Source: Anisus vortex (lineage: Eukaryota > Mollusca > Gastropoda > Planorbidae). Taken from it: a DNA stretch of 64,000 nucleotides. The stretch spans positions 23,927,196-23,991,195 of the forward strand of contig OX421494.1 of assembly GCA_949126835.1 (NCBI GenBank), given 5' to 3'. This document shows positions 1-11,875 of this stretch, one piece after another (positions within the stretch are counted from its first letter, which is position 1; each line of letters begins with the position of its first letter). The notes under the pieces are model-generated. The model saw only the letters and a list, made by a program, of their open reading frames with translations. It searched no databases and had not been told where the DNA came from. Both the position numbers and the translations under genes were made by a program.

Positions 1-1010
1 TTTCAAGATGAACATAAGAAGAATACACGAACTAACTTCATTTTCTATAATAGCAGTGCTTTGTGTTAGTTGCTCATTTACTATCAGATACTAATAATAA
101 AACAAAGAATACTGGTTTACTGTAAAAAAAAAAAAAAATAAAAAATAAAAAACAAATTACAACACAAATTTTAGTTCCACGATATCACTGTTGTAGTCGA
201 CCTAGATTGTTTTGAATTAGTTTTTTTTTATTTTTTTTTTGGGGGGGGGGGGGGAGGGGGAGGGGAGATTTATGTCACGCATGTTTTCAGTTGCGGTTCT
301 TGTGACTTAACACACTCATCGTGGTGTAATAAAGAAATGTGTGGCTTTGTTTCTATTCAGGAAAGTGGGTGGGTGGTGCACTTTCCTTGATTGACGAATG
401 ACGTACAAAGACTATCTATCTGTCCTTTGTGTGAATGTCGTCTGCCTTCACTTCATGTTAATACACACACATGTTTATAGCTGACAGAATGAATTTTGAT
501 GAAGAAAACTAAACTGACTAGCGTGTTGCACTTTAGATAACAAATAAAGCACTCTAAGTACTATTAATGTATATAAGGTTCTAAAAAGTACTTTTAAGAG
601 TTCTATAAATAAGTGTTATGACATTCTTTTGATTGCGTCGACCAGCATCTTAGCTGTATCTGCAGTGTTGTTGTATCCACACCTCCACACCTTATAAAGT
701 TCTCTCCCATACCCTTGATGCTTGTGTCTAAAAAACATCTTTTCACTCTTTACATAAAGTGTTTGTTGTACGTAAGCTGGATCTATGGAACAAACATCTT
801 GTTTAGAGGTATTGTTGAAAAAAACAATTTGTTTTGTATTGTTATTTTATAGAGCCACTTTACTCTAAAGGTGGCAACCTGTTGTTTCGACAAAGTACGT
901 AACACACATACAAAGAACAATGTTAATAAAAATACTTTGTTCAAGTATTCATGTATATTGTTCTAATGCACGTGCAGTATCTAGGTATGTCATTTTGCAG
1001 CTAGTGGCAT
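1..1010. other. Unique AT-rich sequence, no gene seen
   Basis: No frame shows a recognisable domain. The only structured parts are an A-rich tract near 124-165 and a T-run followed by a long G-run near 221-268. The rest is ordinary AT-rich non-coding sequence. Confidence 0.6.
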
Positions 1011-1235
1011 AATTTATCATCATATGATTAGGATATTTACCATCATGGGAGTTGCATATTTACCATTATATGAGTTGCACAATTACCATCATATAAATTG
1101 CAAACCTAACATCTTATGAATCATTTACCATCATTTGAATTGCGTGCCTACCATCATATGAATTGCAGCATACATACCATCATATGAATTGCATAATAAA
1201 CCTACCATCACATAAATTGCGTACCTACCATCTTG
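1011..1235. repeat. Degenerate tandem repeat, unit about 20-35 bp
   Basis: The phrase taccatcatatgaattgca recurs about nine times with substitutions and variable spacers (tgcatatttaccatt, tgcgtgcctaccatc and similar). The copies are diverged from one another, so this looks like an old decaying minisatellite. Confidence 0.75.
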
Positions 1236-2239
1236 ATATATTTAACTTTCTTGTTGTTTAATTTGAAAACGTATGCCGACTGTACGAATTTATTGCGCAT
1301 GGGTTGCATCGACACAAGTTTTCAAAATGCATCTTTGACATAATCAAGAGCTTTAAACAATATATAACATTCGTTCTTTGTGCCGACCTAAGTGAGCTCC
1401 GAATCCACATTTGCCACTCACGTTAGCCCAAAATAAACTCCAGTTTCTGTGGACACGGTTTAATCTTTCCACTGGATGTTTTCACAAATAAAGCCCCGCC
1501 AATCGATACTTTGTTTTTACCCGACAGTTTCAAGAATTAAGGACACAAAAAAAGTCTGACCTCGTTGACCAAAACATTTGTTAGTATTGTTTATGTTGAC
1601 TTTCGGGTGATTGTCTATTTTCGCCTTCTTCTAAAGTTTGTTATCGTTGCCTTAAATCTCTGTTGTTGTTTTTTTAATTTTGTATTTTTAATCTTTCTGT
1701 TTATTTCCTCAGTTTGCAGTTTGGTCGTACACAAACGTTGCCATGAATTTGTCTCCTTCATATGTCCTGGTGCTGACAACGGTCCTGATTCAGATGTAAG
1801 TACTGTAGTTAACAGGCATTGAATGGAGTTTTGAGTGCAACGGAAGGTTTTGGAGTTTGGTGTAATGTTGCATGTTACCTGGTCCATTCACACACAAACC
1901 ATCCCACGCTAATTCTCTTCTTAGCGGCGAAATTGTCCATAAAGTAGATTTAGTGTAGCAATGTATCGCTTTCATCTTTTCACCCCACTCCCCTTTTTTT
2001 TTTCCAAAATCTTTTCTCCCCCCTTAACAAGTTCCTACTTTTCATTACATTATCATGCCTATGGTCCTCAAAAAAATTCTAAGAAGAAGGAAAGCCAAAG
2101 ATGATGATCATTTATACAAATTGCCAACTCTCCATTCTATTGTATTTAGCATGCAAAGATGTTGTGTGTTTGTTTGAAGAGAAACATATTGATGGTTACC
2201 AGGTATGATATATTCTTTAACAGAGAACTCAACAAATTA
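1236..2239. other. Unique sequence, no gene seen
   Basis: Short open frames of 60-90 codons occur on both strands but show no domain or codon signature, and they overlap one another. T-rich runs sit at 1660-1690 and 1994-2003. No feature is supported. Confidence 0.5.
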
Positions 2240-2495
2240 GAACGTTTTATTAACTGTGTGCCTGCGTACCGAAGGACCCGGGTTCAATTCCTGTTGATTG
2301 CTAGGATTTCTTTTCCACTTGTCTGGATGGTATTTCTTAGTCTACCCAGCTCTTATGTGTACCAGTAGTTGGGAATAAGTAAAGGCGACTGGGCATTGTG
2401 TTGGCCACATTATCCTCTTGTATGCCGTGGCCGGAAACGTGTGAAACTTCACTTGCCCCATAGATCAAAGTGTTCTGAATAGGGATACTTTTTAC
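2240..2495 (+). mobile_element. Degenerate tRNA-derived SINE
   Basis: This stretch aligns by eye with the full-length SINE at 13971-14246. It has a B-box-like gggttcaattcc near 2280, then the shared body (ctaggattt, ctacccagctct, gtaaaggcgactg, gtgttggccacatt, tatgccgtggcc) and a tail ending gggatactttt. The tRNA-like head is worn and the A box is not clear. It is an old copy of the same family. Confidence 0.75.
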
Positions 2496-2613
2496 TATGC
2501 CAATTAAACTTCTGGTCAATCCTAAATCTGCGAGCACCATTATTTTTTTTTTGTCTGGAGAAAATGTGTTCCGTTATAAAACAAGACACTATTAAAGTAA
2601 TCATGTCTTGAAG

Positions 2614-2974
2614 CAAGGGTGGGCAAACGTTTTGTTCGTGGGGCCACATTGACAAATGTAAAGTTATTAGGGGGCCGCATAATTAAACTAGTATGTCCAA
2701 TTTGTTTGCAGCAACCTTTCACAATGAGTAATTTTAATTATTAATAGGTTATTAAACAGTCTCAATAACCAATTATTGCAATTTAATTTTTATGTATACA
2801 CTTAAACATTATATTTTACAATAAAATCGGTACGTGAAATCCTGTAAAATTCAACAACACAAAACACTTAAAAAGGAAGTAAAAATATGTTTTTTTCTAA
2901 ATGTCCTCGATGGCCGCATAATATATGTTGACGGGCCGCATGCGACCCGCGGGCCATAGTTTGCCCACCCACTG
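2614..2974. mobile_element. hAT-type non-autonomous element (MITE), 361 bp
   Basis: The ends are inverted repeats: CAAGGGTGGGCAAAC on the left and its complement reading CAGTGGGTGGGCAAAC from the right. Subterminal GGCCGC/GCGGGCC blocks are typical of hAT elements. The flanking 8-mers tcttgaag (2606-2613) and cctttaag (2975-2982) match at 6 of 8 positions, as expected for an aged 8-bp hAT target duplication. No transposase is encoded inside. Confidence 0.85.
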
Positions 2975-2989
2975 CCTTTAAGTCTTTAA

Positions 2990-3062
2990 CCCTTCCCGTA
3001 CCGACCTACTTCTATCTATGCTGCCTTCAGTTCTGCTATATACGCGCCCGGGACTGTAAGGG
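2990..3062. mobile_element. Tiny piggyBac-like MITE (73 bp) flanked by TTAA
   Basis: A 73-bp segment begins CCCTTCCCGTACCG and ends CCCGGGACTGTAAGGG. The short terminal inverted repeat CCCTT/AAGGG is bounded on each side by TTAA (2986-2989 and 3063-3066). TTAA duplication plus CCCTT-type ends is the piggyBac signature. It has no coding capacity. The element begins only about 15 bp after the hAT MITE to its left. Confidence 0.6.
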
Positions 3063-3066
3063 TTAA

Positions 3067-3600
3067 GTATGCCATGATATATTTGTGGACGTCCAAGTAT
3101 GCGGCACGATTCTCTCTACACATTATCTTTAGCGTTAGAGTGTTTTTGGCGCTGCTTGATTTGTTTTAAAACTAATGTACATCCCGTCAAGTTAGACGGC
3201 ACACACGTTCAGTGGCGTTGCAGCCGGAGAAGTTCATCCATCCACCACTTTCCACCTTGTCCCGCCCACGATCAATTAGATCTTGTCTCGAGCTCTCAGA
3301 ATCTGGACAATACAATTTTCTTTTTACAAATTCAAAAACTTAGATTAGCAGCACTGTGAAAGAAAACATTTTCTTCATTCATTTCCAATTTGTAGCATCC
3401 AATTATTTCCAATTACACTCAAGTGTATATATAAATATAGAATTGTATGTGTGCGCGCGTTTCTGTTTGTCGTTAGCTAGGTGCTTTTGGAGTTTGGAGT
3501 AAATGCAAGCGAAATCGGAAAAACAAAAAGAAAAAAATACACAAGTTTGTCTGTCTGTCTGCATGTTCTTTTTTTCCCATTAGCTCATTGACGTGATTGT
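3067..3600. other. Unique sequence, no gene seen
   Basis: Open frames are short and unsupported. The stretch 3100-3355 has a more balanced composition than its surroundings but no domain I recognise. Confidence 0.45.
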
Positions 3601-3603
3601 ATC

Positions 3604-3877
3604 TGTATCTTGGTCAGTGGTCGAATGTGTGTGTTACTGTTATATATTCTTATATGTATCTTGGTCAGTGGTCGAATGTGTGGGTTACTGTTATATATTC
3701 GTATATGTATCTTGGTCAGTGGTCGAATGTGTGGGTTACTGTTATATATTCGTATATGTATCTTGGTCAGTGGTCGAATGTGTGTGTTACTGTTATATAT
3801 TCGTATATGTATCTTGGTCAGTGGTCGAATGTGTGGGTTACTGTTATATATTCGTATATGTATCTTGGTCAGTGGTC
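3604..3877. repeat. 51-bp minisatellite, about 5.4 copies
   Basis: The unit begins tgtatcttggtcagtggtcg and continues with a TG-rich block and ttactgttatatattc. Copies differ by one or two bases (tgtgtgtt versus tgtgggtt, ttcttata versus ttcgtata). The period is a multiple of three and the units lack stops, so several overlapping frames of about 100-136 codons stay open. These are by-products of the repeat, not genes. Confidence 0.95.
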
Positions 3878-3879
3878 TT

Positions 3880-4992
3880 ATTTTCGCCACCACCTTAAAA
3901 AAAAGATACGCTTAAACCCAGAGCCTTTTTATCTTTCGCTCACACACCTTTATAACCAAAATCCCGGTGTGTGTTTGTGTGTGTGGGAGTGTGAGGAGGG
4001 GAAGTGATATGTATCGGGGTCACACTTCTTACGTTCATGCGGAACCGAAACCCTTTGGAGCCCTACCCATTATGTACTGTCAAGGCTTTGTAATAATGTA
4101 GATGAATGGGCAATACGATACAATAAAGTAAAGATAGTGAGAGCAACAACACACAAAAAAATAGTTAACAAAATCAATGACCGTTTAAATGTTTAGAATA
4201 TTACAATGGAAGTAAGTCCTACCATCCCCCGTGTATTACACACATGTTAAACGCAGTGTGTCGCTGCATACATGTACTGATGATGTGTACTGACTGGACA
4301 GCGAGTAAAGTAGCGTGACATAATTACTCTCAATCGTCAAACCGTTACGAAACGTCTCTTTTTAAGTCGTGAATTGTCCGTGTCTCTCATTTCTACATTA
4401 GAATTCACGAGGGCGCTGTTTTTCACTCTAAGGGTGTCCACAAAAAAAACGTTTTAAAATAGAAAAAAAAAAAGATGGGAGTTGATTTTTTTTCACTTGC
4501 CAGTTGTCGCCAGTTGTTGAGTTAGCAACGGTTATTTGACAGTCTGTGTCCCTTGGTAATAATTACTGGACGGTCCACTTCCCTAAAGAGAAAATGGTTG
4601 GTAAAAAATGTTTTAGGGACTTGCTTAATGTTCGAAAAGGTTAGGGGAAGGGTTGGTCAGGGGGCTGTCTGGCAATTAAGGATTACTCTCCCCCTGGCTT
4701 CTTCTCCATTCCTCTCATCTCTCTTACTCATCCTTTGCCTCCCAGTCTCTTTGTCCCTCCCTCTCCCTCTCTCTCTCCCATCTCTCTCTTTCTCACACAC
4801 GCACTCACGTTACCACAAGGCCGGTGACCGCTCACCTTTTAATGTAATAAATGTAAACAGATTTGGCCCAGATACCGCTCGAAAACCTTCAGATGATGCG
4901 GCTGTCTGCAGATCTGGCTGTCTGCAGATCTGTTGGCGATAGTGCACATAACCACGACAGTTTGAGAGCTTAAAGGGATTTCTTGAGTCAGG
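3880..4992. other. Unique sequence with a CT-rich patch
   Basis: No gene is recognised. A pyrimidine-rich tract lies near 4735-4795, and a 16-bp direct duplication (ggctgtctgcagatct) lies at 4900-4931. The open frame at 4553-4942 crosses the CT tract and has no domain. Confidence 0.5.
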
Positions 4993-5622
4993 TTATGTGG
5001 ACTAGAGGGCTAGCTAGATATTATTATACTTAAGTTATGTGGACTAGATGGCTAGCTAGATATTATTATACTTAAGTTATGTGGACTAGATGGCTAGCTA
5101 GATATTATTATACTTAAGTTATGTGGACTAGAGGGCTAGCTAGATATTATTATACTTAAGTTATGTGGACTAGAGGGCTAGCTAGATATTATTATACTTA
5201 AGTTATGTGGACTAGAGGGCTAGCTAGATATTATTATACTTAAGTTATGTGGACTAGATGGCTAGCTAGATATTATTATACTTAAGTTATGTGGACTAGA
5301 GGGCTAGCTAGATATTATTATACTTAAGTTACGTGGACTAGAGGGCTAGCTAGATATTATTATACTTAAGTTATGTGGACTAGAGGGCTAGCTAGATATT
5401 ATTATACTTAAGTTATGTGGACTAGAGGGCTAGCTAGATATTATTATACTTAAGTTATGTGGACTAGAGGGCTAGCTAGATATTATTATACTTAAGTTAT
5501 GTGGACTAGAGGGCTGGCTAGATATTATTATACATAAGTTATGTGGACTAGATGGCTAGCTAGATATTATTATACTTAAGTTATGTGGACTAGAGGGCTA
5601 GCTAGATATTATTATACTTAAG
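4993..5622. repeat. 42-bp minisatellite, exactly 15 units
   Basis: Units of 42 bp begin ttatgtggactaga and contain gctagctaga, then tattattatacttaag. The span is 630 bp, exactly 15 units. Variation is almost limited to agagggc versus agatggc, plus single changes (acgtgg at about 5332, ggctggc at about 5515, tacataag at about 5533). The unit carries the self-complementary steps gctagc and cttaag. High homogeneity suggests recent expansion. Confidence 0.97.
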
Positions 5623-5776
5623 CTTTTTCTCGAATAGTGTGTAGAAATTTGTTTTTCTCTCTGGCTAGTGGCTTGTATGAGCAAAGAATGCGACGGATAT
5701 AGAATGCAATGTGTGTAGAATGCTACGTGTTTAGAATTGTAAGTGGAAATCTAATCTACACAAGCCTTAGACATCA

Positions 5777-6050
5777 GCAGCAATTCCCCAAACTTTTTTA
5801 TTTTCGCGACCCGGTTATTCTCATATATTGACTTTTTACCCCGATAACATCTATTTCGCCGATACTAGCCTTTTAGTAGCATATAACAGATATGTCTAGA
5901 ACATCAAAGATCACACAATGCCCCACTTGAGGCGAACTATATTGCTAGTACACCACGAAATCTAATCAAGATTTAGAGTTTTCTTTTTTGCGACCCGATA
6001 ATTGATTGTTGTGGCCGGTGCCGGGTTTCGACCCGGCAAACACTGGTGTA
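5777..6050. mobile_element. Possible hAT-like fragment
   Basis: The left end resembles the hAT terminus type (CAGCAATTCCCCAAAC followed by TTCGCGACCC). A second gcgacccg block occurs near 5991, and the segment ends gggtttcgacccggcaaacactg. No convincing 8-bp duplication was found, so the boundaries are tentative. Confidence 0.4.
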
Positions 6051-7645
6051 CATCATTGGTCGTGCCGGTCTCAAAACTCAATATAATTATTGCAGCATTG
6101 AATCTGGTAATAAAATCATTGCTTTTTTTGTGCGGGAATACCCGATAGTGCTCTTTCTGATGTTTAAATGTTTAACGCTTCTGTGCAACTGTTGCGAGGT
6201 TAAAAACATTTCATAGCCCACCGAAGCACTTATCACATAATATAAATCAATGAGCGCAACATTTTCTAATTTGTTTCTCCTTTCAAGTAGTAAACATGCG
6301 TTTACTGTTGTTTCGTTTTTTTTTAAATTTCACATGCGATAACTCATTCATATGAATTTCTCTGTCTTTTCAAGTGTCATATAATCGGTTGTCTGAAGTC
6401 TGAATTAGTGAGGAAAAAAACCAACAACTTAACATTGTTTTTATATCCGTTTTCAATAAGACTTTGTTCGTACCACTGACTGGCTTAGGATGCAATACTC
6501 TTCTGTATCAGACAAATTCTGATCATTTTTGTTTTGGAAAAATTTCATTTAATGGTTAAATCGACATATTCTTCTTCTGCTGTATTAATATGCGACTGGG
6601 TTTCCGAGAGTTTCTCAAGTTTATTTTATTCCCCCCCCCCCTCCAACCTCTATCTCTACTCACGCCTGTGCACGCACACACACACACACGTGTACACACA
6701 ATATCAAACCACAGCTGTCTATCTCCATCTCGCGCACGCTAGTTCCACACAAAGGGAGAAACAAAAACAACAACAACAAAAAAAACAACGTCTAAATAAG
6801 CTGTCTGGATTCTCTAAGTCACCGAGACACTTAATGTGTGTGTCAACGTTTGCCTTTAGACGCTTGCCAAACTGTTTCCATCCACCACGAGTTGTCTGCG
6901 CCCCGCCACTTTTACCCACCACCCCCTCCCGTCCACACTTACAACTCCCCCCCCCCCCGACATGTCCATTCTGAAAACGGCAATATGACAAGGGGGCTCA
7001 CAACTTGTCAGCCAGAGCAAACATTATTTGGAAACTATGTAACGTAACCCGACTCCCCCGGCCTGAACCTAATCAATACTCAGCCCCACGCCACATATTA
7101 TTGGTGTCTGTGTGTCTGTCCCTTTCACTACTACTCTCACCCCCCCCCTTTTTTTTTCCCTTTTCCAAAAAACCCGTTCCCCATCCCGGTACTACAGAGT
7201 TAGATGATGGATCTACTTCATCACCATTTCAGTCATCCTCCCCCCCAAAAAAAAACACACATCCCCCCCCTCTCACGCGAGCGTCTTGATTTGCCCGTGT
7301 TGGGTTGTCTTAATTAGAGGGTTTCGTGCATTTAATGGGCTAAAACTCTGGCACATTCCGGGTTCCAGCTTTGAGGCGCTAGCCAGTAGTTAGACGCTCC
7401 ACCCCCCTCTCCCCATTCCCGTCCCATCCCCAACCCTGAAGCCATAACAGCCCTACCGGTTAGCGGGGGACTGGGGGAGAAGGAGAACGCCGCCACCGTT
7501 ACCATGGCAACAAGACTTGCCCTTAAAAAATACACGCCCTTTGCAGACTTATACATGGACCGTAAGTTGCTTTGATTACGGTCGGCTTGTCTTCCTTGGA
7601 GATTCAATTCTTCTCTAAAAGAACAAAAATAAATGAAGTAAAATA
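6051..7645. other. Unique sequence with C-runs and simple repeats
   Basis: No gene is recognised. Poly-C runs lie near 6631-6641, 6947-6958, 7140-7149 and 7264-7271, and a short CA tract near 6676-6690. Open frames over 6534-7290 are proline-rich only because they cross the C-runs. 7330-7610 is more GC-rich than its surroundings but shows no domain. Confidence 0.45.
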
Positions 7646-7649
7646 CTTC

Positions 7650-7800
7650 CTAATTCAGCCATCAACACTAAAATCCTGTATTCAACCTTAAATACTAAGG
7701 CCCTTAAATTAGTCATAAACACCAAGGTGCTTAATTCAACCATAAACATTTTAGTCCTTGATTCAATTCTTAACACACTGATTTCTTTATTCTGTCCTAA
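7650..7800. repeat. Degenerate tandem repeat, period about 30-35 bp
   Basis: Phrases such as attcaaccttaaatactaag, attagtcataaacaccaagg and attcaaccataaacatttta recur about five times with drift. It is an old minisatellite remnant. Confidence 0.6.
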
Positions 7801-8984
7801 ATACTGCCATTTGTTTCATTTCAAACAACATGTTCGAGCCAGCTAAGTACATTTCTATCAGTTTGTGATTCAACTTGGATCTCGTCCATTACAATACACA
7901 CCACTTTTGACACTCGAGATTCGTCGCCCTTGCTTCTCAGTTCGCGAGCACTCATATTGCTGAGATGCATTACTGGAACATTTTCCAAAATGGGATGACC
8001 AGGGAATAATCTGAATAGGATGACCAGGGAATGATATGAATAGGATTGTGTACTGTATAGCGCACAGTGGAAGTCGAGGGAGCGACAAATTAAATGCCAC
8101 TAGATTTAAAGCTAGTCCAAATAAGGACGAGAGGGGTCTAGCAACGAATGCGCCGCCCGTACCGCGCTTTACCCTTAATTAGGCCGCATGAGCCATCCTC
8201 GATGGCACACTTCAGAACGAATCATTGTTAAAAATTTGCAGGGGGGAGGGTGCATACTCTGCCACGTTCAGGCGGATATCTGGATTCAAATTTTCGATTT
8301 TTAAACTAGGCGAATCGGGTGACCCGATTTCCATTGATCTCTACGGGGACTTAATCTCAGTTAGTACCCAGGAGCGCAAAGCACAAAGGGAGCTCTATTC
8401 CGGCGAATGTGTTAATCTCTTAAATCAATTGTAACAATAGACGTGGAGAAAACAACAACAACAACATGGCGACAACAGCAACGAAAAAGTATGCACTTGT
8501 TCATTGAAGCTGTATTGTCTAATCTTGGCTCTCGCTGCCTGTGGCGTTTATATTGATTTGTTTTTCTTGTACATTAAAACTTCAACAAAAGACGAAAATC
8601 ATTTTTTAAAAAAACATACCAGACTGGCATAGACGTGAATGTTTTGTTTAGTCAAGTGGCAGATTGCGTCATTGAACACATAATGTCAATTAACACATAC
8701 TTCCTGAACACTTAAAACCGTATTGAAATAAAATACTTAATACATAATTAAATAGTGTTGTGTTGTGTATGCAGGTGTGTGTGTGTGTGTGTGTGTGTAT
8801 ATTTTAATAATAGGGTCGTAAGTGTCGTTTGTTTTATTTACTTCCTTAGCGCTTTTCGGGTCATTTGAATTCGTGTACGTAATTTGTTAGGAGTGCAACT
8901 AAAAATGTGTGCATACTTGCTTGGCCAACTCGATGTCAGATGTATCTTGGCCGCTACGTTCTGGCGTTGTCTAAATACTCTGGT
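7801..8984. other. Unique sequence, possible non-coding functional stretch
   Basis: Contains a roughly 25-bp direct duplication (ggatgaccagggaat) near 7993-8044 and a (GT)n tract at 8775-8799. The stretch 8110-8430 has balanced composition and no repeats but encodes nothing recognisable; it could be a regulatory or untranslated sequence. No gene is supported. Confidence 0.4.
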
Positions 8985-10955
8985 CGCTTACACCACAATC
9001 AGTGTGTTGGCACGGTGCTTACACCACAATCAGTGTATTGACACAGTGCTTACACCACAATCAGTGTATTGACACAGTGCTTACACCACAATCAGTGTGT
9101 TGGCACGGTGCTTACACCACAATCAGTGTGTTGACACAGTGCTTACACCACAATCAGTGTGTTGACACAGTGCTTACACCACAATCAATGTGTTGACACA
9201 GTGCTTACACCACAATCAGTGTGTTGGCACGGTGCTTACACCACAATCAGTGTGTTGACACAGTGCTTACACCACAATCAGTGTGTTGACACAGTGCTTA
9301 CACCACAATCAGTGTGTTGGCACGGTGCTTACACCACAATCAGTGTGTTGACACAGTGCTTACACCACAATCAGTGTGTTGACACAGTGCTTACACCACA
9401 ATCAGTGTATTGACACAGTGCTTACACCACAATCAGTGTATTGGCTCGGCGCTTACACCACAATCAGTGTATTGGCTCGGCGCTTACACCACAATCAGTG
9501 TATTGGCTCGGCGCTTACACCACAATCAGTGTATTGGCTCGGCGCTTACACCACAATCAGTGTATTGACACAGTGCTTACACCACAATCAGTGTATTGAC
9601 ACAGTGCTTACACCACAATCAGTGTATTGACACAGTGCTTACACCACAATCAGTGTATTGACACAGTGCTTACACCACAATCAGTGTATTGACACAGTGC
9701 TTACACCACAATCAGTGTATTGACACAGTGCTTACACCTCAATCAGTGTATTGACACAGTGCTTACACCACAATCAGTGTATTGACACAGTGCTTACACC
9801 ACAATCAGTGTATTGGCTCGGCGCTTACACCACAATCAGTGTGTTGACACAGTGCTTACACCACAATCAGTGTATTGACACAGTGCTTACACCACAATCA
9901 GTGTGTTGTCTCGGTCTTACACCACAATCAGTGTGTTGGCAAGGCAATTACACCACAATCGGTGTGTTGTCTCGGTCTTACACCACAATCAGTGTGTTGG
10001 CAAGGCAATTACACCACAATCGGTGTGTTGTCTCGGTCTTACACCACAATCAGTGTGTTGGCAAGGCAATTACACCACAATCGGTGTGTTGTCTCGGTCT
10101 TACACCACAATCAGTGTGTTGGCAAGGCAATTACACCACAATCGGTGTGTTGTCTCGGTCTTACACCACAATCAGTGTGTTGGCAAGGCAATTACACCAC
10201 AATCGGTGTGTTGGCAAGGCAATTACACCACAATCGGTATGTTGTCTCGGCCTTACACCACAATCAGTGTGTTGGCAAGGCAATTACATCATAATCAGTG
10301 TGTTGGCTCGGCGCTTACACCACAATCAGTGTGTTGGCAAGGCAATTACACCACAATCGGTGTGTTGTCTCGGTCTTACACCACAATCAGTGTGTTGGCA
10401 AGGCAATTACACCACAATCGGTGTGTTGTCTCGGCCTTACACCACAATCAGTGTGTTGGCAAGGCAATTACATCATAATCAGTGTGTTGGCTCGGCGCTT
10501 ACACCACAATCAGTGTGTTGGCAAGGCAATTACACCACAATCGGTGTGTTGTCTCGGTCTTACACCACAATCAGTGTGTTGGCAAGGCAATTACATCACA
10601 ATCAGTGTGTTGGCTCGGCGCTTACACCACAATCAGTGTGTTGGCAAGGCAATTACACCACAATCGGTGTGTTGGCTCGGCGCTTACACCACAATCAGTG
10701 TGTTGGCAAGGCAATTACACCACAATCGGTGTGTTGGCTCGGCGCTTACACCACAATCAGTGTGTTGGCAAGGCAATTACACCACAATCGGTGTGTTGTC
10801 TCGGTCTTACACCACAATCAGTGTGTTGGCAAGGCAATTACATCACAATCAGTGTGTTGGCTCGGAGCTTACACCACAATCAGTGTGTTGTCTCGGTCTT
10901 ACACCACAATCAGTGTGTTGGCAATGCAATTACACCACAGTCAGAGTGTTGGCTC
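8985..10955. repeat. 2-kb minisatellite of 30/31-bp units with higher-order structure
   Basis: The basic unit begins acaccacaatcagtgtgttg and ends in a variable 10-11 bp box: gacacagtgctt, ggcacggtgctt, ggctcggcgctt, ggcaaggcaatt or tctcggtctt (the last gives a 30-bp unit). The array is zoned. About 9000-9400 has a three-unit rhythm (one ggcac unit, two gacac units). About 9430-9560 has ggctcgg units. About 9560-9890 is nearly uniform gacac units. About 9900-10955 alternates 30- and 31-bp units (61-bp dimers), the tctcgg-type partner carrying atcggtg. The plus strand lacks stops, so long overlapping frames arise (9751-10971, 9903-10478, 10298-11170); they are not convincing genes. Confidence 0.96.
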
Positions 10956-11500
10956 AAAGGAAACCTTTTAATGGCGTGTGTGCAGAAAAACAAAAAAATG
11001 CAAACATACAAATACACACGAGACTTGGCATAGACACAATGGTCTTAAAGTTAACGGTTAAGATACACACAAATATGCATTATCTATACTCACCAGTTTT
11101 GTCTTTGGAAAAAAAGGAAGCGGGGGGGGGGGGGGGGGAGTTGAAAAAAAACACAATCTTGGTATTATAAAATAATAAGAAAAATAATGATCCCTATTTA
11201 TGTTCAACGTATGCTGGCCAGTCTAAGAAATTAATATCGATTATTATTGAAAAGATAAAGGTTTGCGAAATCCGCCGAAATCACTATATGTAAGCTTTGC
11301 GTAGGAGCGGGGGCGGGGAGGGTTAATTTGCTTAACAGGAATTTTTAAGTACTCTTACATTTATGTAATTTCGACATCTGTCCAGACTTGTGATTCTTAT
11401 TTTTCTGAAAGGGGGAGGTGGGGTGGGGGGGAGTTTGTAATCAACATTAAATATGGATGTATTTCTTTCCATTGTAATGGTGGTGTTATATTCGGGATAA
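10956..11500. other. Unique sequence, no gene seen
   Basis: Contains a long G-run at about 11122-11139 and further G-rich patches near 11310-11322 and 11410-11433. No coding or RNA feature is recognised. Confidence 0.5.
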
Positions 11501-11501
11501 G

Positions 11502-11615
<114 letters not shown>

Positions 11616-11689
11616 GTATTTAGAAATGTATATTTTTTTAAACTAAATAACGAGATCTTTCATTCTGTATACTTGGACACTGTCCACCG

Positions 11690-11756
11690 ATATCCTATAC
11701 TATAATACGAGTTAAAATTGTATGTATATCCTATACTATAATACGAGTTAAAATTG

Positions 11757-11799
<43 letters not shown>

Positions 11800-11825
11800 C
11801 TATACTATAATACGAGTTAAAATTG

Positions 11826-11872
<47 letters not shown>
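11690..11872. repeat. Composite array: 34-bp module alternating with (TA)n
   Basis: The module tcctatactataatacgag followed by ttaaaattgtatgta occurs three times (about 11691, 11726 and 11797). The second and third copies run into TA tracts (about 11760-11796 and 11829-11872). The array abuts the left edge of segment A. Confidence 0.9.

Positions 11873-11875
<3 letters not shown>

Noticed and set aside
3593..4007. Overlapping 100-136 codon frames in three phases
   Set aside because: The 51-bp repeat is open in several phases at once; a real gene would favour one.
8985..10955. CRISPR-like appearance of regular repeats
   Set aside because: There are no unique spacers between the repeats; units are head-to-tail, and the context is eukaryotic.
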